This document shows, one piece after another, positions 38,010-45,971 of a stretch of 64,000 bases of DNA (the first letter of the stretch is position 1; each line of letters begins with the position of its first letter). Location of the stretch: the NCBI RefSeq assembly GCF_003688405.1, contig NZ_REFC01000014.1, forward strand, positions 186,001 to 250,000, given 5' to 3'. Below the pieces are notes generated by a model. The model was given only the letters and a program-made list of their open reading frames with translations. It was not told the DNA's origin and searched no databases. The DNA comes from Ulvibacter antarcticus (GTDB taxonomy: Bacteria > Bacteroidota > Bacteroidia > Flavobacteriales > Flavobacteriaceae). A program made the translations under genes and the position numbers.

Positions 38010-38414
38010 TTAAAAAGAAAACCACCCTTTTTTCTTAGGTTTTGTGGCTGCAGGAGACATTTGCCCACCCACAAATTGTTGGTATATTTCCCCCCAGCTC
38101 ATTAAACCGCCAACATTTCTGTCATCGATAAAATAGTCTGCGTTTATTTTTCGGCTATATCGAGGATCAAATACCTCTTCAGGAAAACTTTTGTTAACAG
38201 CATAAAACACTATTCCATTTTCTTTACAAAAACTTACCGCATCATCTAATGCTTTCTCCTTTCTATACGTCCATAGAATTAGTCTGTGACCTTTTTCCTG
38301 AAGTTTTTTAAGGGTTTCAAAGGCAAATAACACGGGCTTTCCAACCTTTGGATATTCATCCTCCACTATGGTCCCGTCAAAATCGACTGCTATGGTATAC
38401 GTTTCATTCATCAT
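38010..38414 (-). CDS. Small HAD-family hydrolase
   Basis: 134 residues. HAD motif I is AVDFDGTIVED (Asp11 nucleophile, Asp13). Motif II/III elements LILWTYRKEK and INADYFIDDRNVG follow. There is no cap domain, as in the small cap-less HAD proteins of Bacteroides. Met1 and Met2 are both possible starts. Probably a phosphatase of unknown substrate. A TAATTTTG box on the - strand (38431-38438) lies 16 nt before the start, so it may have its own promoter. Downstream map follows closely. Confidence 0.85.
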   Translation of the reverse strand: MMNETYTIAVDFDGTIVEDEYPKVGKPVLFAFETLKKLQEKGHRLILWTYRKEKALDDAVSFCKENGIVFYAVNKSFPEEVFDPRYSRKINADYFIDDRNVGGLMSWGEIYQQFVGGQMSPAATKPKKKGWFSF

Positions 38415-38430
38415 GTTCTCTATTGATTGC

Positions 38431-38438
38431 CAAAATTA
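38431..38438 (-). promoter_or_regulatory. -7 box before the HAD hydrolase gene
   Basis: Reads TAATTTTG on the - strand (TAnnTTTG), 16 nt upstream of the ATG. Would drive HAD hydrolase, map and possibly the methyltransferase. Confidence 0.45.
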
Positions 38439-38463
38439 CAAAGAAAATACCGTTTTCAGATAT

Positions 38464-39063
38464 TTATTCGGCGTATGAGTGTTGATAGTCACTGCCGTTT
38501 AAAATGGCTAATATGTCCCTCTCTAATGAATCCTGAGTGTATTCTACAATACGTCCAAGTTCCTTATTATCTTTTTCAAAAATGATGGTGGGTACATATT
38601 GAATGTCAAATCCTTTTTCAAGACCGGCTGGAGTGTCCTTGTCACGAGAAACCGCGATCATTTCAACCGTATCTATGTTGTAATTAGACGCGTTTAAGAC
38701 CTTATAAAGTCCGGGTACTTCTCTCTGACTATCCTCGCACCAGGTTCCCATAAAAACTTTAATACTCACATTTTCAAGAAGTGGTTTTATTAAATCTATT
38801 GCTGTTGTATCGAGCATATGCTCTTTATTACTTTGATTAAACCAAATATCGAATGGTTCCGATTTTAATCCGGCATAATTAATTTTACCTATAAGCATTT
38901 TCGACCCTTCTTCTTCCGGATCATCGACGAGCTTATTCATAGTTTCATTTGATTTTTCCATGTTATTTTCTTCGGAAGTGATTTCGTCTGAGTTCTTGTT
39001 TTCTTTGCCCATATTACAAGCAGTAATGCCAAGAACAGTAATTAATAATAGTAGCTTTTTCAT
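38464..39063 (-). CDS. Thioredoxin-fold lipoprotein with a single active-site cysteine
   Basis: 199 residues. A lipoprotein signal MKKLLLLITVLGITAC (Cys16) is followed by an acidic Asn/Glu-rich linker (about 20-55). The thioredoxin-like core has FMGTWCEDSQREVP where canonical proteins have W-C-x-x-C; only the first Cys is kept. The cis-Pro region reads IQYVPTIIF, as in thioredoxins. So a redox or binding role in the envelope is likely but not a classical dithiol exchange. Gene lies 12 nt after the gpmI stop on the same strand. Confidence 0.85.
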   Translation of the reverse strand: MKKLLLLITVLGITACNMGKENKNSDEITSEENNMEKSNETMNKLVDDPEEEGSKMLIGKINYAGLKSEPFDIWFNQSNKEHMLDTTAIDLIKPLLENVSIKVFMGTWCEDSQREVPGLYKVLNASNYNIDTVEMIAVSRDKDTPAGLEKGFDIQYVPTIIFEKDNKELGRIVEYTQDSLERDILAILNGSDYQHSYAE

Positions 39064-39075
39064 TTTTCTAAATTT

Positions 39076-40590
39076 TTATACAATTGAATGCTGTGTCATT
39101 ACTTTAGGTTTTTCAATTCCCATTAATTTTAAGATAGTAGGAGCGATATCTCCTAAAATTCCGTCTTCAACCGAAGCTATTTCCGGATCAACAATAATCA
39201 CTGGAACCGGATTTGTTGTATGTGCTGTATTTGGTGAACCATCTGGATTACGCATAGTTTCACTATTACCATGATCGGCGATTATAATCGTTGTATAATC
39301 ATTTGCCAGAGCTGCCTCTACAATACTTCGGGTACAAGTGTCTACTGTTTCACAAGCTTTTACAGCGGCTTCAAAAACACCGGTATGTCCTACCATGTCT
39401 GGATTTGCAAAATTAAGGCAAATAAAATCAGCAGTTTTCGCATTGATCTCCGGAATGATCTTATCTCGAATTTCATAGGCGCTCATTTCGGGTTGCAAAT
39501 CGTAAGTGGCTACTTTTGGCGACGGACAAAGAATCCGCTTTTCACCTTCGAACGGCATTTCTCTTCCTCCGTTAAAAAAGAAGGTAACATGCGGATATTT
39601 TTCAGTTTCCGCAATTCGTATCTGCGTTCTCTTATTGCGCTCAAGAATTTCACCGAGCGTGTCCGTAATATTATCTTTGTTGTAGATTACTTTAATTCCA
39701 TCGTATGAATCTTTGTAATTTGTCAGGGTCACGAAATAGAGTGGAAGTTTCTTCATCCCAAACTCAGGAAAGTCCTTTTGAGTGAGTACTTCAGTTAGTT
39801 CTCGACCACGATCCGTTCTGAAATTAAAAAATATTACTACATCTTCTTCAGCAATAGTTGCGAGTGGTAAATTAGCTTCAGTTAGAACAATAGGCTCAAT
39901 AAACTCATCTGTGACTCCTTCTGCATAACTCGCCTCAATACTTTCTACAGCATTTTTGGAAAAGCTACCCTTTCCGAAGACCAAAAGATCATAAACCTTC
40001 TTAACACGCTCCCAGCGTTTGTCACGGTCCATGGCAAAATAACGCCCAACAACCGTCGCCAGTTTCCCTGTGGTCTTCTGCATATGTTCCTGTAAATTGG
40101 CAATATGTCCGGCGCCCGATTTGGGATCTACATCCCGACCATCTGTAAACGCATGAACAAATACATTTTCAAGGCCTTCGCTATGGGCAGCAGTTAATAT
40201 TCCTTTTAAATGTTCAATATGCGAATGCACTCCGCCATCCGAGACAAGTCCGAGTAAGTGAATTTTCTTACGGTTTATTTTCGCATAAGAAAAAGCGTCC
40301 TTTAAAACAGGTTCTTCTTTTAAAATGTTGTTTTGAACTGCCAGATTAATTTTTGCAAGATCCTGGTACACAATTCGCCCTGCGCCAAGATTCATATGTC
40401 CTACTTCACTATTTCCCATTTGACCTTCTGGCAGACCAACGTTCATACCATGGGTAAGCAATTGGGCGTGCGGATATTTTTTATATAAAGAGTCAATAAA
40501 TGGGGTTTCGGCCTGATCAACCGCAGAAACAGATGGATCCTGAGCCATTCCCCAGCCATCCAAAATGAGTAAAAGCACCTTTTTGTTCAT
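39076..40590 (-). CDS. gpmI: 2,3-bisphosphoglycerate-independent phosphoglycerate mutase
   Basis: 504 residues. Interconverts 3- and 2-phosphoglycerate in glycolysis. Alkaline phosphatase superfamily fold with Mn ligands: Asp11 (LILDGWG), nucleophile Ser61 in MGNSEVGHMNLGAGR, NFANPDMVGHTG and IIADHGN. The start is the ATG at 40590, not the upstream TTG at 40638, because the protein then begins MNKKVLLLILDGWG like its family. A - strand box TATCTTTG (40595-40602) lies only 4 nt before this ATG, implying a leaderless or nearly leaderless mRNA. Confidence 0.97.
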   Translation of the reverse strand: MNKKVLLLILDGWGMAQDPSVSAVDQAETPFIDSLYKKYPHAQLLTHGMNVGLPEGQMGNSEVGHMNLGAGRIVYQDLAKINLAVQNNILKEEPVLKDAFSYAKINRKKIHLLGLVSDGGVHSHIEHLKGILTAAHSEGLENVFVHAFTDGRDVDPKSGAGHIANLQEHMQKTTGKLATVVGRYFAMDRDKRWERVKKVYDLLVFGKGSFSKNAVESIEASYAEGVTDEFIEPIVLTEANLPLATIAEEDVVIFFNFRTDRGRELTEVLTQKDFPEFGMKKLPLYFVTLTNYKDSYDGIKVIYNKDNITDTLGEILERNKRTQIRIAETEKYPHVTFFFNGGREMPFEGEKRILCPSPKVATYDLQPEMSAYEIRDKIIPEINAKTADFICLNFANPDMVGHTGVFEAAVKACETVDTCTRSIVEAALANDYTTIIIADHGNSETMRNPDGSPNTAHTTNPVPVIIVDPEIASVEDGILGDIAPTILKLMGIEKPKVMTQHSIV

Positions 40591-40594
40591 GATG

Positions 40595-40602
40595 CAAAGA
40601 TA
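40595..40602 (-). promoter_or_regulatory. -7 box of gpmI, 4 nt before the ATG
   Basis: On the - strand reads TATCTTTG-CATC-ATG. The geometry is the same as for tatA (TATATTTG-CAGC-ATG). Confidence 0.6.
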
Positions 40603-40769
40603 AAAACAAAAACCCGCCTGAGTAAGATCTACATACAAGAAGCGAGATGATTTAGTTTTTATTTAACAAATGAAGGTTGAATTATGAATATTATAGAAAT
40701 TGTAACTTGATAAGACATCACTCAAGGTCTCCATTCAAAGAGATACTTAAAAAACTGCTTTAAAATAAA

Positions 40770-40804
40770 CTCCCTTCCTTCGAAGGAAGGGTAGGGGAAG
40801 GATG
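40770..40804. repeat. Dispersed palindromic repeat related to the 8917/9141 type
   Basis: Positions 40772-40791 form a perfect 20-bp palindrome (CCCTTCCTTC and its complement), followed by TAGGGGAAGGATG. Same plan as the 42-bp repeats: pyrimidine-rich inverted repeat, then a G-rich tail. It lies between gpmI and the M48 gene (40603-40860), which holds nothing else I can identify. Confidence 0.6.
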
Positions 40805-40860
40805 TTTTCAAGCAATTTAATGTGATGCAAAGACGTACATTATTCGTTTTGATATTGCTA

Positions 40861-41622
40861 TTATCCGCCGTATTTCCGAATGGATGCTTCGATATTTTCG
40901 ATACGATTGTCTGGATCGGGATGTGTACTTTGAAATTCGGGAACTCGACTGGGACCGGCCGCATCTTTTAGTATTTGCATAACGCCTATCATTTCCCGCG
41001 GATTGTAACCGGCTTTGAGCATAAAACGAACCCCAAGATCGTCACTTTCCAATTCGTCGCCGCGACCGTTGCCTAACAGTACATTTTGACCAATCCCTGA
41101 AACTAAACCACCGGCATCTGCTCCCACTGAAGCTCCTTGTGAGATAGTCTGCCAGAACTCAGTATTCGCAATCCGTTCGGCCGAATGTCGTCCTAAAACG
41201 TGACCTACTTCATGACCCAATACTCCGGCGAGCTGATCTTCATTTTGTAATTTCGAATACAAGGCGTAGGTAATAAATATTTGTCCGCCGGGAAGCGCAA
41301 ACGCATTGATAGTGTTGGGATCTGCGAGCAGGTGAAAATCATATTGATATGGCGTTTGCTTAGCAATACTATTGTTTACCAATTTTGCGCCAACCATATC
41401 TACATATGCCTGTGCTTCGGCGTCCTGATATAATCCGCCGTATTCCTGTGCCATTTGTGGCGCACTTTGGAGTCCGATTGCTATTTCCTCTTCGGTAGTA
41501 AGTGAGATCAACTGAGATTTACCTGTATAAGGGTTTTCTTCAGTATTAGAGCACTTTTTAAAGAAGGCAAATGCTACGATGGCAAGTCCAATGAATATTC
41601 TTATTTTCCAGCTACCTCTCAT
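40861..41622 (-). CDS. M48 family metallopeptidase
   Basis: 253 residues. One N-terminal hydrophobic segment (about 8-22), followed by KKC (Cys24), so it is membrane- or lipid-anchored. Zinc motif H137-E-V-G-H141 in LAGVLGHEVGHVLGRHSA. The third ligand is expected to be Glu in DELESDDLGVRFM. This is the M48C/BepA-like periplasmic class with NPYTGK and the ALPGGQIFI segment, so outer-membrane protein quality control is plausible. Ends with NRIENIEASIRKY. Separate from gpmI; 29 nt downstream of the M15 gene (stop at 41652), so likely one transcript with it. Confidence 0.92.
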   Translation of the reverse strand: MRGSWKIRIFIGLAIVAFAFFKKCSNTEENPYTGKSQLISLTTEEEIAIGLQSAPQMAQEYGGLYQDAEAQAYVDMVGAKLVNNSIAKQTPYQYDFHLLADPNTINAFALPGGQIFITYALYSKLQNEDQLAGVLGHEVGHVLGRHSAERIANTEFWQTISQGASVGADAGGLVSGIGQNVLLGNGRGDELESDDLGVRFMLKAGYNPREMIGVMQILKDAAGPSRVPEFQSTHPDPDNRIENIEASIRKYGG

Positions 41623-41651
41623 GATTTTCAGTTTTTTGCGTACTAAAGTTA

Positions 41652-42395
41652 CTAAAGTAATTCGGGATTTATATCCAAAATATTCTCGCTTCGATATTTT
41701 CCGATAAAAGCTTCGGAAAAATATTCACTACCGGCAATTTTCTCTTCCTGAAGAATTTTCTGTACATCCAACTTTTTATAAGCGGCGAGCATGGGTATGG
41801 AAACGGGAGCATAACTAAAATGCCAGGGTTCGTATTTAAAACCTTTTCGGTTTGCGTTGTCTGTGTATACTTCATAAAAACCGTAGGTAGCAGCATTTTT
41901 AGTGAGCCAATCTTTTAGTTTACAAAAAGGACCATCTCCATGAAAAAGTTGCGGCTGAAGCACACTTGCAGGTCTGGGTTTTGCATTGGCGTCAATAATA
42001 TCTATGTCGGTACCCCAATGATGACGAGAAGTCCCGGGGATAGTAGAATATTCAATTATCTTTTCGATGGCCGCCATTGGTGAAAGTCCCTGCTTGGTGA
42101 ATTTTTTGTATTTGCCCTCGTAGATCTCTTTCTGTCTCTGGAAACTACGATAAGCAGACACGACTTCTATCTGTATGTTTTCTTCGGAAGCGGCAAGTTT
42201 CATCTTTTGGAAAGCTTCGGAAGTATCTTTTTGCATTTTTGAAGTGTAGGTGTTGCCAACAATGTCTTTGTTTCCTTTTCCAATAAGTTGATCTCTTGTA
42301 AAACTTTCTTGAAAGGACCTAAAAGACAGTTGAGGTAAGATTCCAATTCCTGCTGAAGCTAAAGCCGTAATTTTTATGAATTTGTTTCTGTTCAT
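41652..42395 (-). CDS. M15 family D-alanyl-D-alanine carboxypeptidase
   Basis: 247 residues. VanY-type (M15B) zinc peptidase acting on peptidoglycan stem peptides. Metal-site motifs are SRHHWGTDIDI (His and Asp ligands) and EPWHFSY (catalytic Glu and His ligand); VVSAYRSFQRQKEIY is also typical. The N-terminus NRNKFIKITALASAGIGI looks like a degenerate Tat-type signal, with a basic stretch followed by a weakly hydrophobic, Ala/Gly-rich core, but lacks the twin arginines. Divergent from the GNAT gene (36 nt gap). Confidence 0.92.
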   Translation of the reverse strand: MNRNKFIKITALASAGIGILPQLSFRSFQESFTRDQLIGKGNKDIVGNTYTSKMQKDTSEAFQKMKLAASEENIQIEVVSAYRSFQRQKEIYEGKYKKFTKQGLSPMAAIEKIIEYSTIPGTSRHHWGTDIDIIDANAKPRPASVLQPQLFHGDGPFCKLKDWLTKNAATYGFYEVYTDNANRKGFKYEPWHFSYAPVSIPMLAAYKKLDVQKILQEEKIAGSEYFSEAFIGKYRSENILDINPELL

Positions 42396-42431
42396 TTTAT
42401 ATCTTAGTAACGATTTAAAATTAGTACTATT

Positions 42432-42866
42432 TTGATAGATTCAACAATTTCATTTCGGATTATTCCCGCTAAGGATATATTGATCATCGTTCCTTGGCTT
42501 CAAAAGCTGGGAGAGGGTAAAGTTTCCGAAGTAGATTTAAAAGAAAGAATTCTTGAGATGATAACTCAAAATTATGAGTGTTTAGGGATTTATGATGCAG
42601 AAACATTGATTGGAATTTGTGGGATGTGGTATCAGACCCGTCATTATGCTGGAAGAAGTATTGAAGTTGATCACGTCATAATAGATGAAAAATATCGCAA
42701 TCAAGGTCTTGGAAAACGATTGATGCAATTTGTTTATGATCTTGCTTTGAGTAAAAAATGCAGATGGGTGGAGCTCAATACCTATGTGCATAATTTTCCT
42801 TCACACAAATTTTATTATAACGAGGGATTTGTGGCTAAAGGTTATCATTTTATAAAGGAACTATAG
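42432..42866 (+). CDS. GNAT family N-acetyltransferase
   Basis: 144 residues. Acetyl-CoA binding loop in VDHVIIDEKYRNQGLGKRLM (R-x-x-G-x-G-K/R pattern) and the late WVELNTYVHNFPSHKFYYNEGF segment are typical of GNAT enzymes. Substrate unknown. No ATG is available in frame after the stop at 42408; the only good candidate is the TTG at 42432, which itself overlaps a TATTTTG box. So this is either a leaderless TTG start or a start I cannot place. Confidence 0.82.
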   Translation: MIDSTISFRIIPAKDILIIVPWLQKLGEGKVSEVDLKERILEMITQNYECLGIYDAETLIGICGMWYQTRHYAGRSIEVDHVIIDEKYRNQGLGKRLMQFVYDLALSKKCRWVELNTYVHNFPSHKFYYNEGFVAKGYHFIKEL

Positions 42867-42884
42867 TCAGATTCCATTTTTACA

Positions 42885-43589
42885 TCATAAATTCTCAAGA
42901 ACGGTATCGGTTTCAACTTCAAAAGCTTTTTTTCCTTGCGTGAAAATTCGGGCTTTTAATTCTCCCTTTAATTTTATTGTATCTCCTTTTACTTCTAACC
43001 AACTACCTTCTCTGAGCCCCACAACCGGGATGGTATTTTGAGTATGAAATTCCTGTATTCTGGTTTCTCTGGTTTCCCCCATATGCTTACTGTTCGATTC
43101 AGGATCCAGATAATGCGGATTGATATTAAACGGAACCACTCCCAGGGTTTTAAAAGAGGGAGGATAGACAATTGGCATATCGTTGGTGGTTCGAATATTT
43201 ACTCCGCAAATGTTACTTCCGGCACTAGTGCCCAAATAGGGAAGCCCTTTAAAAATTGCATCTCGCAGAGGTTCTATTAGTTGATGTTGGTATAATTTTG
43301 AAACCAAAACAAAGGTATTTCCACCGCCGGTAAATACACCTTTCGCTTTTAAAAGAGCATCTTTGGGACTATCGAATGTATGAATACCAACAATTTTCTT
43401 GTTAATTTTTTTAAACGCTTCGGAAGCTTTTGCCGTATAATCGTCGTGTGAAATTCCTCCGGGACGTGCATACGGAATAAAAATAATCTCATCAGTTTCA
43501 GAAAAGAAGATTGCAAGAGTTTCCAATAGATAATCCAGATATTTTCCACCAAAGACTGTTGAGGTACTAGCTATAATTAAGTTTTTCAT
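42885..43589 (-). CDS. pepE: Peptidase E (S51, dipeptidase E)
   Basis: 234 residues from the ATG at 43589; a TTG five codons upstream (43604) is less likely. Cytosolic Ser peptidase that cleaves Asp-X dipeptides. Active-site Ser in YLGTSAGSNICG, preceded by FTGGGNTFVL, and followed by the family segments INPHYLD and EFHTQNTIPVVGLREGSW. Length matches the family. Convergent with the GNAT gene, 18 nt apart. Confidence 0.94.
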   Translation of the reverse strand: MKNLIIASTSTVFGGKYLDYLLETLAIFFSETDEIIFIPYARPGGISHDDYTAKASEAFKKINKKIVGIHTFDSPKDALLKAKGVFTGGGNTFVLVSKLYQHQLIEPLRDAIFKGLPYLGTSAGSNICGVNIRTTNDMPIVYPPSFKTLGVVPFNINPHYLDPESNSKHMGETRETRIQEFHTQNTIPVVGLREGSWLEVKGDTIKLKGELKARIFTQGKKAFEVETDTVLENL

Positions 43590-43601
43590 GGGAATCTTTT
43601 T

Positions 43602-43640
43602 CAATAATCAATAATCAATATTCAATATTCAATGAGCAAT
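43602..43640. repeat. Heptamer-periodic repeat upstream of pepE
   Basis: Units CAATAAT, CAATAAT, CAATATT, CAATATT, CAATGAG, then CAATG: a strict 7-bp period of CAATNNN starting 13 nt before the pepE ATG. The remaining gap to 43754 is AT-rich with no other feature I can support. Confidence 0.8.
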
Positions 43641-43754
43641 GTACTACGTCCGTTTTGAAAGAACGGTACTTTCGGATATCATATTAAGTAAATTTAACAA
43701 TACTGCTATAATACTTTAAGATAATTGTAAGAAAACTATGCGTAAATTTATAGA

Positions 43755-44582
43755 ATGAGACAAAAACTACTTTATCTATTTATATTCTTATTGCCATTTA
43801 CTCTCATGGCACAGGACATAGATCGTATTAAAGTAAATGGGAAAGTAAAAGCTCCGGTAGGAGAAGATATTGAGGGTGTTTCGATTTACAATATTTCGTC
43901 TCAACAAGGCACAATTACTAAAGAAAATGGAACCTTCGAACTGGAGGTAGCCGAAAATGACCGTGTCGCAATTACTGCTTTACAATTTTCAACTTTTACG
44001 GTAATTGTGGATAAGGGAGTTATTGATAGCCGGAATATGGGTATATACCTTAATCCGGTCGTGAATCAGCTTGATGAAGTGATTGTGCGTCCTTACGATT
44101 TATCGGGAAATATAATTGCCGATGTGGGAAGGGTTAAAACGATCGAAATAGAATCCAAACTGAATCTGTCGTATGAAACCCTGAATTTTGATTACGAGTT
44201 TGCCGATGACCAGTATAGCGCCATAAGAGGTAATGCAGCACATGACGCATTTCACAATGGACAAGAGCAGTATGGCGGAGATATTTTAGGACTTGTTGCG
44301 GGTGTTTTTAGTTTAATAGTTTCGAAAAAAGAAGTGAAAACGACAGTTAAAGAACAGAATGATGAAATCGAGCTGGTAGGACGTGGATTGCGTCAGCGAT
44401 TTGGTAATGATTTTGTTATTTCAAATTTTGATATTCCGGCGCATTTAGTTAATGACTTTCTTTATTATGTTGAAGAAAATGGGATGCAGCGAGAGTATTT
44501 AAAGGGAAATAACGAAATAGTCCTTTTAGACTTCGTACATCAAAAAAGCATCGAATATAATAAACAGCGTGAAGAAAATTAA
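43755..44582 (+). CDS. Secreted carboxypeptidase-regulatory-like domain protein
   Basis: 275 residues. Signal peptide ending TLMAQD (about residue 20). A CarboxypepD_reg-like beta-sandwich follows (about 25-110): VNGKVKAPVGEDIEGVSIYN and the ENGTFELEV strand typical of the domain as found at the N-terminus of TonB-dependent receptors. It ends with LDEVIVRPYDLSGNI. The C-terminal half is helical and not recognised. No TonB receptor barrel follows. Paralogue of the next gene, with which it overlaps by 14 nt. Envelope location is likely; function unknown. Confidence 0.85.
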   Translation: MRQKLLYLFIFLLPFTLMAQDIDRIKVNGKVKAPVGEDIEGVSIYNISSQQGTITKENGTFELEVAENDRVAITALQFSTFTVIVDKGVIDSRNMGIYLNPVVNQLDEVIVRPYDLSGNIIADVGRVKTIEIESKLNLSYETLNFDYEFADDQYSAIRGNAAHDAFHNGQEQYGGDILGLVAGVFSLIVSKKEVKTTVKEQNDEIELVGRGLRQRFGNDFVISNFDIPAHLVNDFLYYVEENGMQREYLKGNNEIVLLDFVHQKSIEYNKQREEN

Positions 44583-45342
44583 ATTTTGTATTCTATTAAG
44601 CGTTTTGTTTTTTTCCACGTTTATATCTGCACAGACTAAAGTTCTTCAGGCTAAGATTACAAATGATGAAGACGTTGAAGGTATTCATGTTCTAAATACT
44701 ACGTCGCGATACAATGCCATTACAGATGAATATGGAAACTTCTCAATTGGCGTAAAAAGAAAAGATACCCTTGTAATTTCTTCGATTGCTTATTACCCTG
44801 AAAAAATTCCGATAAGTGATGAGATTTTCGATTCCGGATTTCTAACAATTACACTCACCAAACTTATTAACGAGCTGGATGAGGTAGTTTTAGGAAATAA
44901 TTTGTCAGGTAATATAGCGACCGACCTTAAAAACATCAAGACAGAAAAAGACCTCAATTTCGATGATGTCGGAATTCCCGGTTTTAAAGGGATTCCTGAA
45001 GAAAAGATAGTGCCTATCGTGCCTTACTTTGGATTGGCGACAGCGTTAGATATCGAAGCGATGTACAAGCATATTAGCGGCTATTATAAGAAACTAAAAA
45101 TAAAGCGAAAATGGGAGGCTCAAAACATGACAGCAGCTCAGATACTTAGCTTTTACGGACATCAGTTCTTTTTGGAAGCATATAATATTCCGAAGGAAAG
45201 AATGTACGATTTTATGTTGTTTTGTATAGAAACCTCTGACATTCAAGATGATTTTAAAAAAGAGAATTTCGCTAATGTCCTGCAAATTTTAGAATCTAAG
45301 AGTTTAGAGTATCTTTCCAGAATAATTGAACCAAAGGAATGA
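44569..45342 (+). CDS. Secreted carboxypeptidase-regulatory-like domain protein, paralogue
   Basis: 257 residues from a GTG start inside the end of the previous gene (14-nt overlap). Only this start gives the signal peptide MKKIKFCILLSVLFFSTFISAQ. Same plan as the upstream product: a regulatory-like domain (DEYGNFSIGV), the LDEVVLGNNLSGNIA boundary, then an unassigned helical part. In my recollection, pairs of this kind next to a DUF6702 gene and an M1 peptidase gene are conserved in Flavobacteriaceae, suggesting a common envelope function. Confidence 0.85.
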   Translation: MKKIKFCILLSVLFFSTFISAQTKVLQAKITNDEDVEGIHVLNTTSRYNAITDEYGNFSIGVKRKDTLVISSIAYYPEKIPISDEIFDSGFLTITLTKLINELDEVVLGNNLSGNIATDLKNIKTEKDLNFDDVGIPGFKGIPEEKIVPIVPYFGLATALDIEAMYKHISGYYKKLKIKRKWEAQNMTAAQILSFYGHQFFLEAYNIPKERMYDFMLFCIETSDIQDDFKKENFANVLQILESKSLEYLSRIIEPKE

Positions 45343-45399
45343 TATTTGTAACGAAGCATTATTAAAAAAGTCTTACATTAATTAATTCTCCAAATAATA

Positions 45400-45903
45400 A
45401 TGAAAATTTTAAAAGTTGTAACCTTATTATTACTCTTTCCAATTCTAGTGGGAGCTTCAGATCACAAGTTTTATGTAAGCATCACAAAGGTTGAATATGT
45501 TGAAGAAAAGCAAAGCCTTCAGATTATTTCTCAAATATTTATTGATGACATTGAAGATGTGCTGCAACAACGTTATAATCCAGATATTTCTCTAGATACC
45601 AAACGCGAAACAGAAAGCGATGCTTTATATCTAAAAGAATATGTTCTTCAGAAATTAAAAATATGGGTCAATGGCAAGCCTGTAGAATTAAATTATATAG
45701 GAAAGGAATACGAAATCGACATGGTAAAAGTCTATATCGAGGTGACAGGAGTTTCCTCTCTCAAGACATTTGAAGTTGAAAACAAGCTACTAATGGATTT
45801 GTTTGAAGAACAACAAAATATTATTCATTTTAAGGAAAAAGGCAAACGTAAAAGCTTAATTCTGGAAAGAGATAATCCTAAAGGATTGTTAAACTTGAAT
45901 TAA
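45400..45903 (+). CDS. DUF6702-like exported protein
   Basis: 167 residues. Signal peptide ending at VGASDH (about residue 20), then HKFYVSITKVEYVEEKQSLQ, the opening typical of DUF6702 proteins. A beta-rich body follows, and the end is basic (KEKGKRKSLILERD). No catalytic motif. Located 57 nt after the carboxypeptidase-regulatory-like pair and 68 nt before the M1 peptidase, same strand. Confidence 0.82.
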   Translation: MKILKVVTLLLLFPILVGASDHKFYVSITKVEYVEEKQSLQIISQIFIDDIEDVLQQRYNPDISLDTKRETESDALYLKEYVLQKLKIWVNGKPVELNYIGKEYEIDMVKVYIEVTGVSSLKTFEVENKLLMDLFEEQQNIIHFKEKGKRKSLILERDNPKGLLNLN

Positions 45904-45971
45904 ACAATTCTTAAATTCCTAATAAAAAGTATTTTTAGACCCTTATTAAATATAAATCACAAGTAATTATT

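Noticed and set aside
40591-40638. N-terminal extension of gpmI from a TTG
   Set aside because: The family starts at MNKKVLLLILDGWG; the extension would cross the -7 box.
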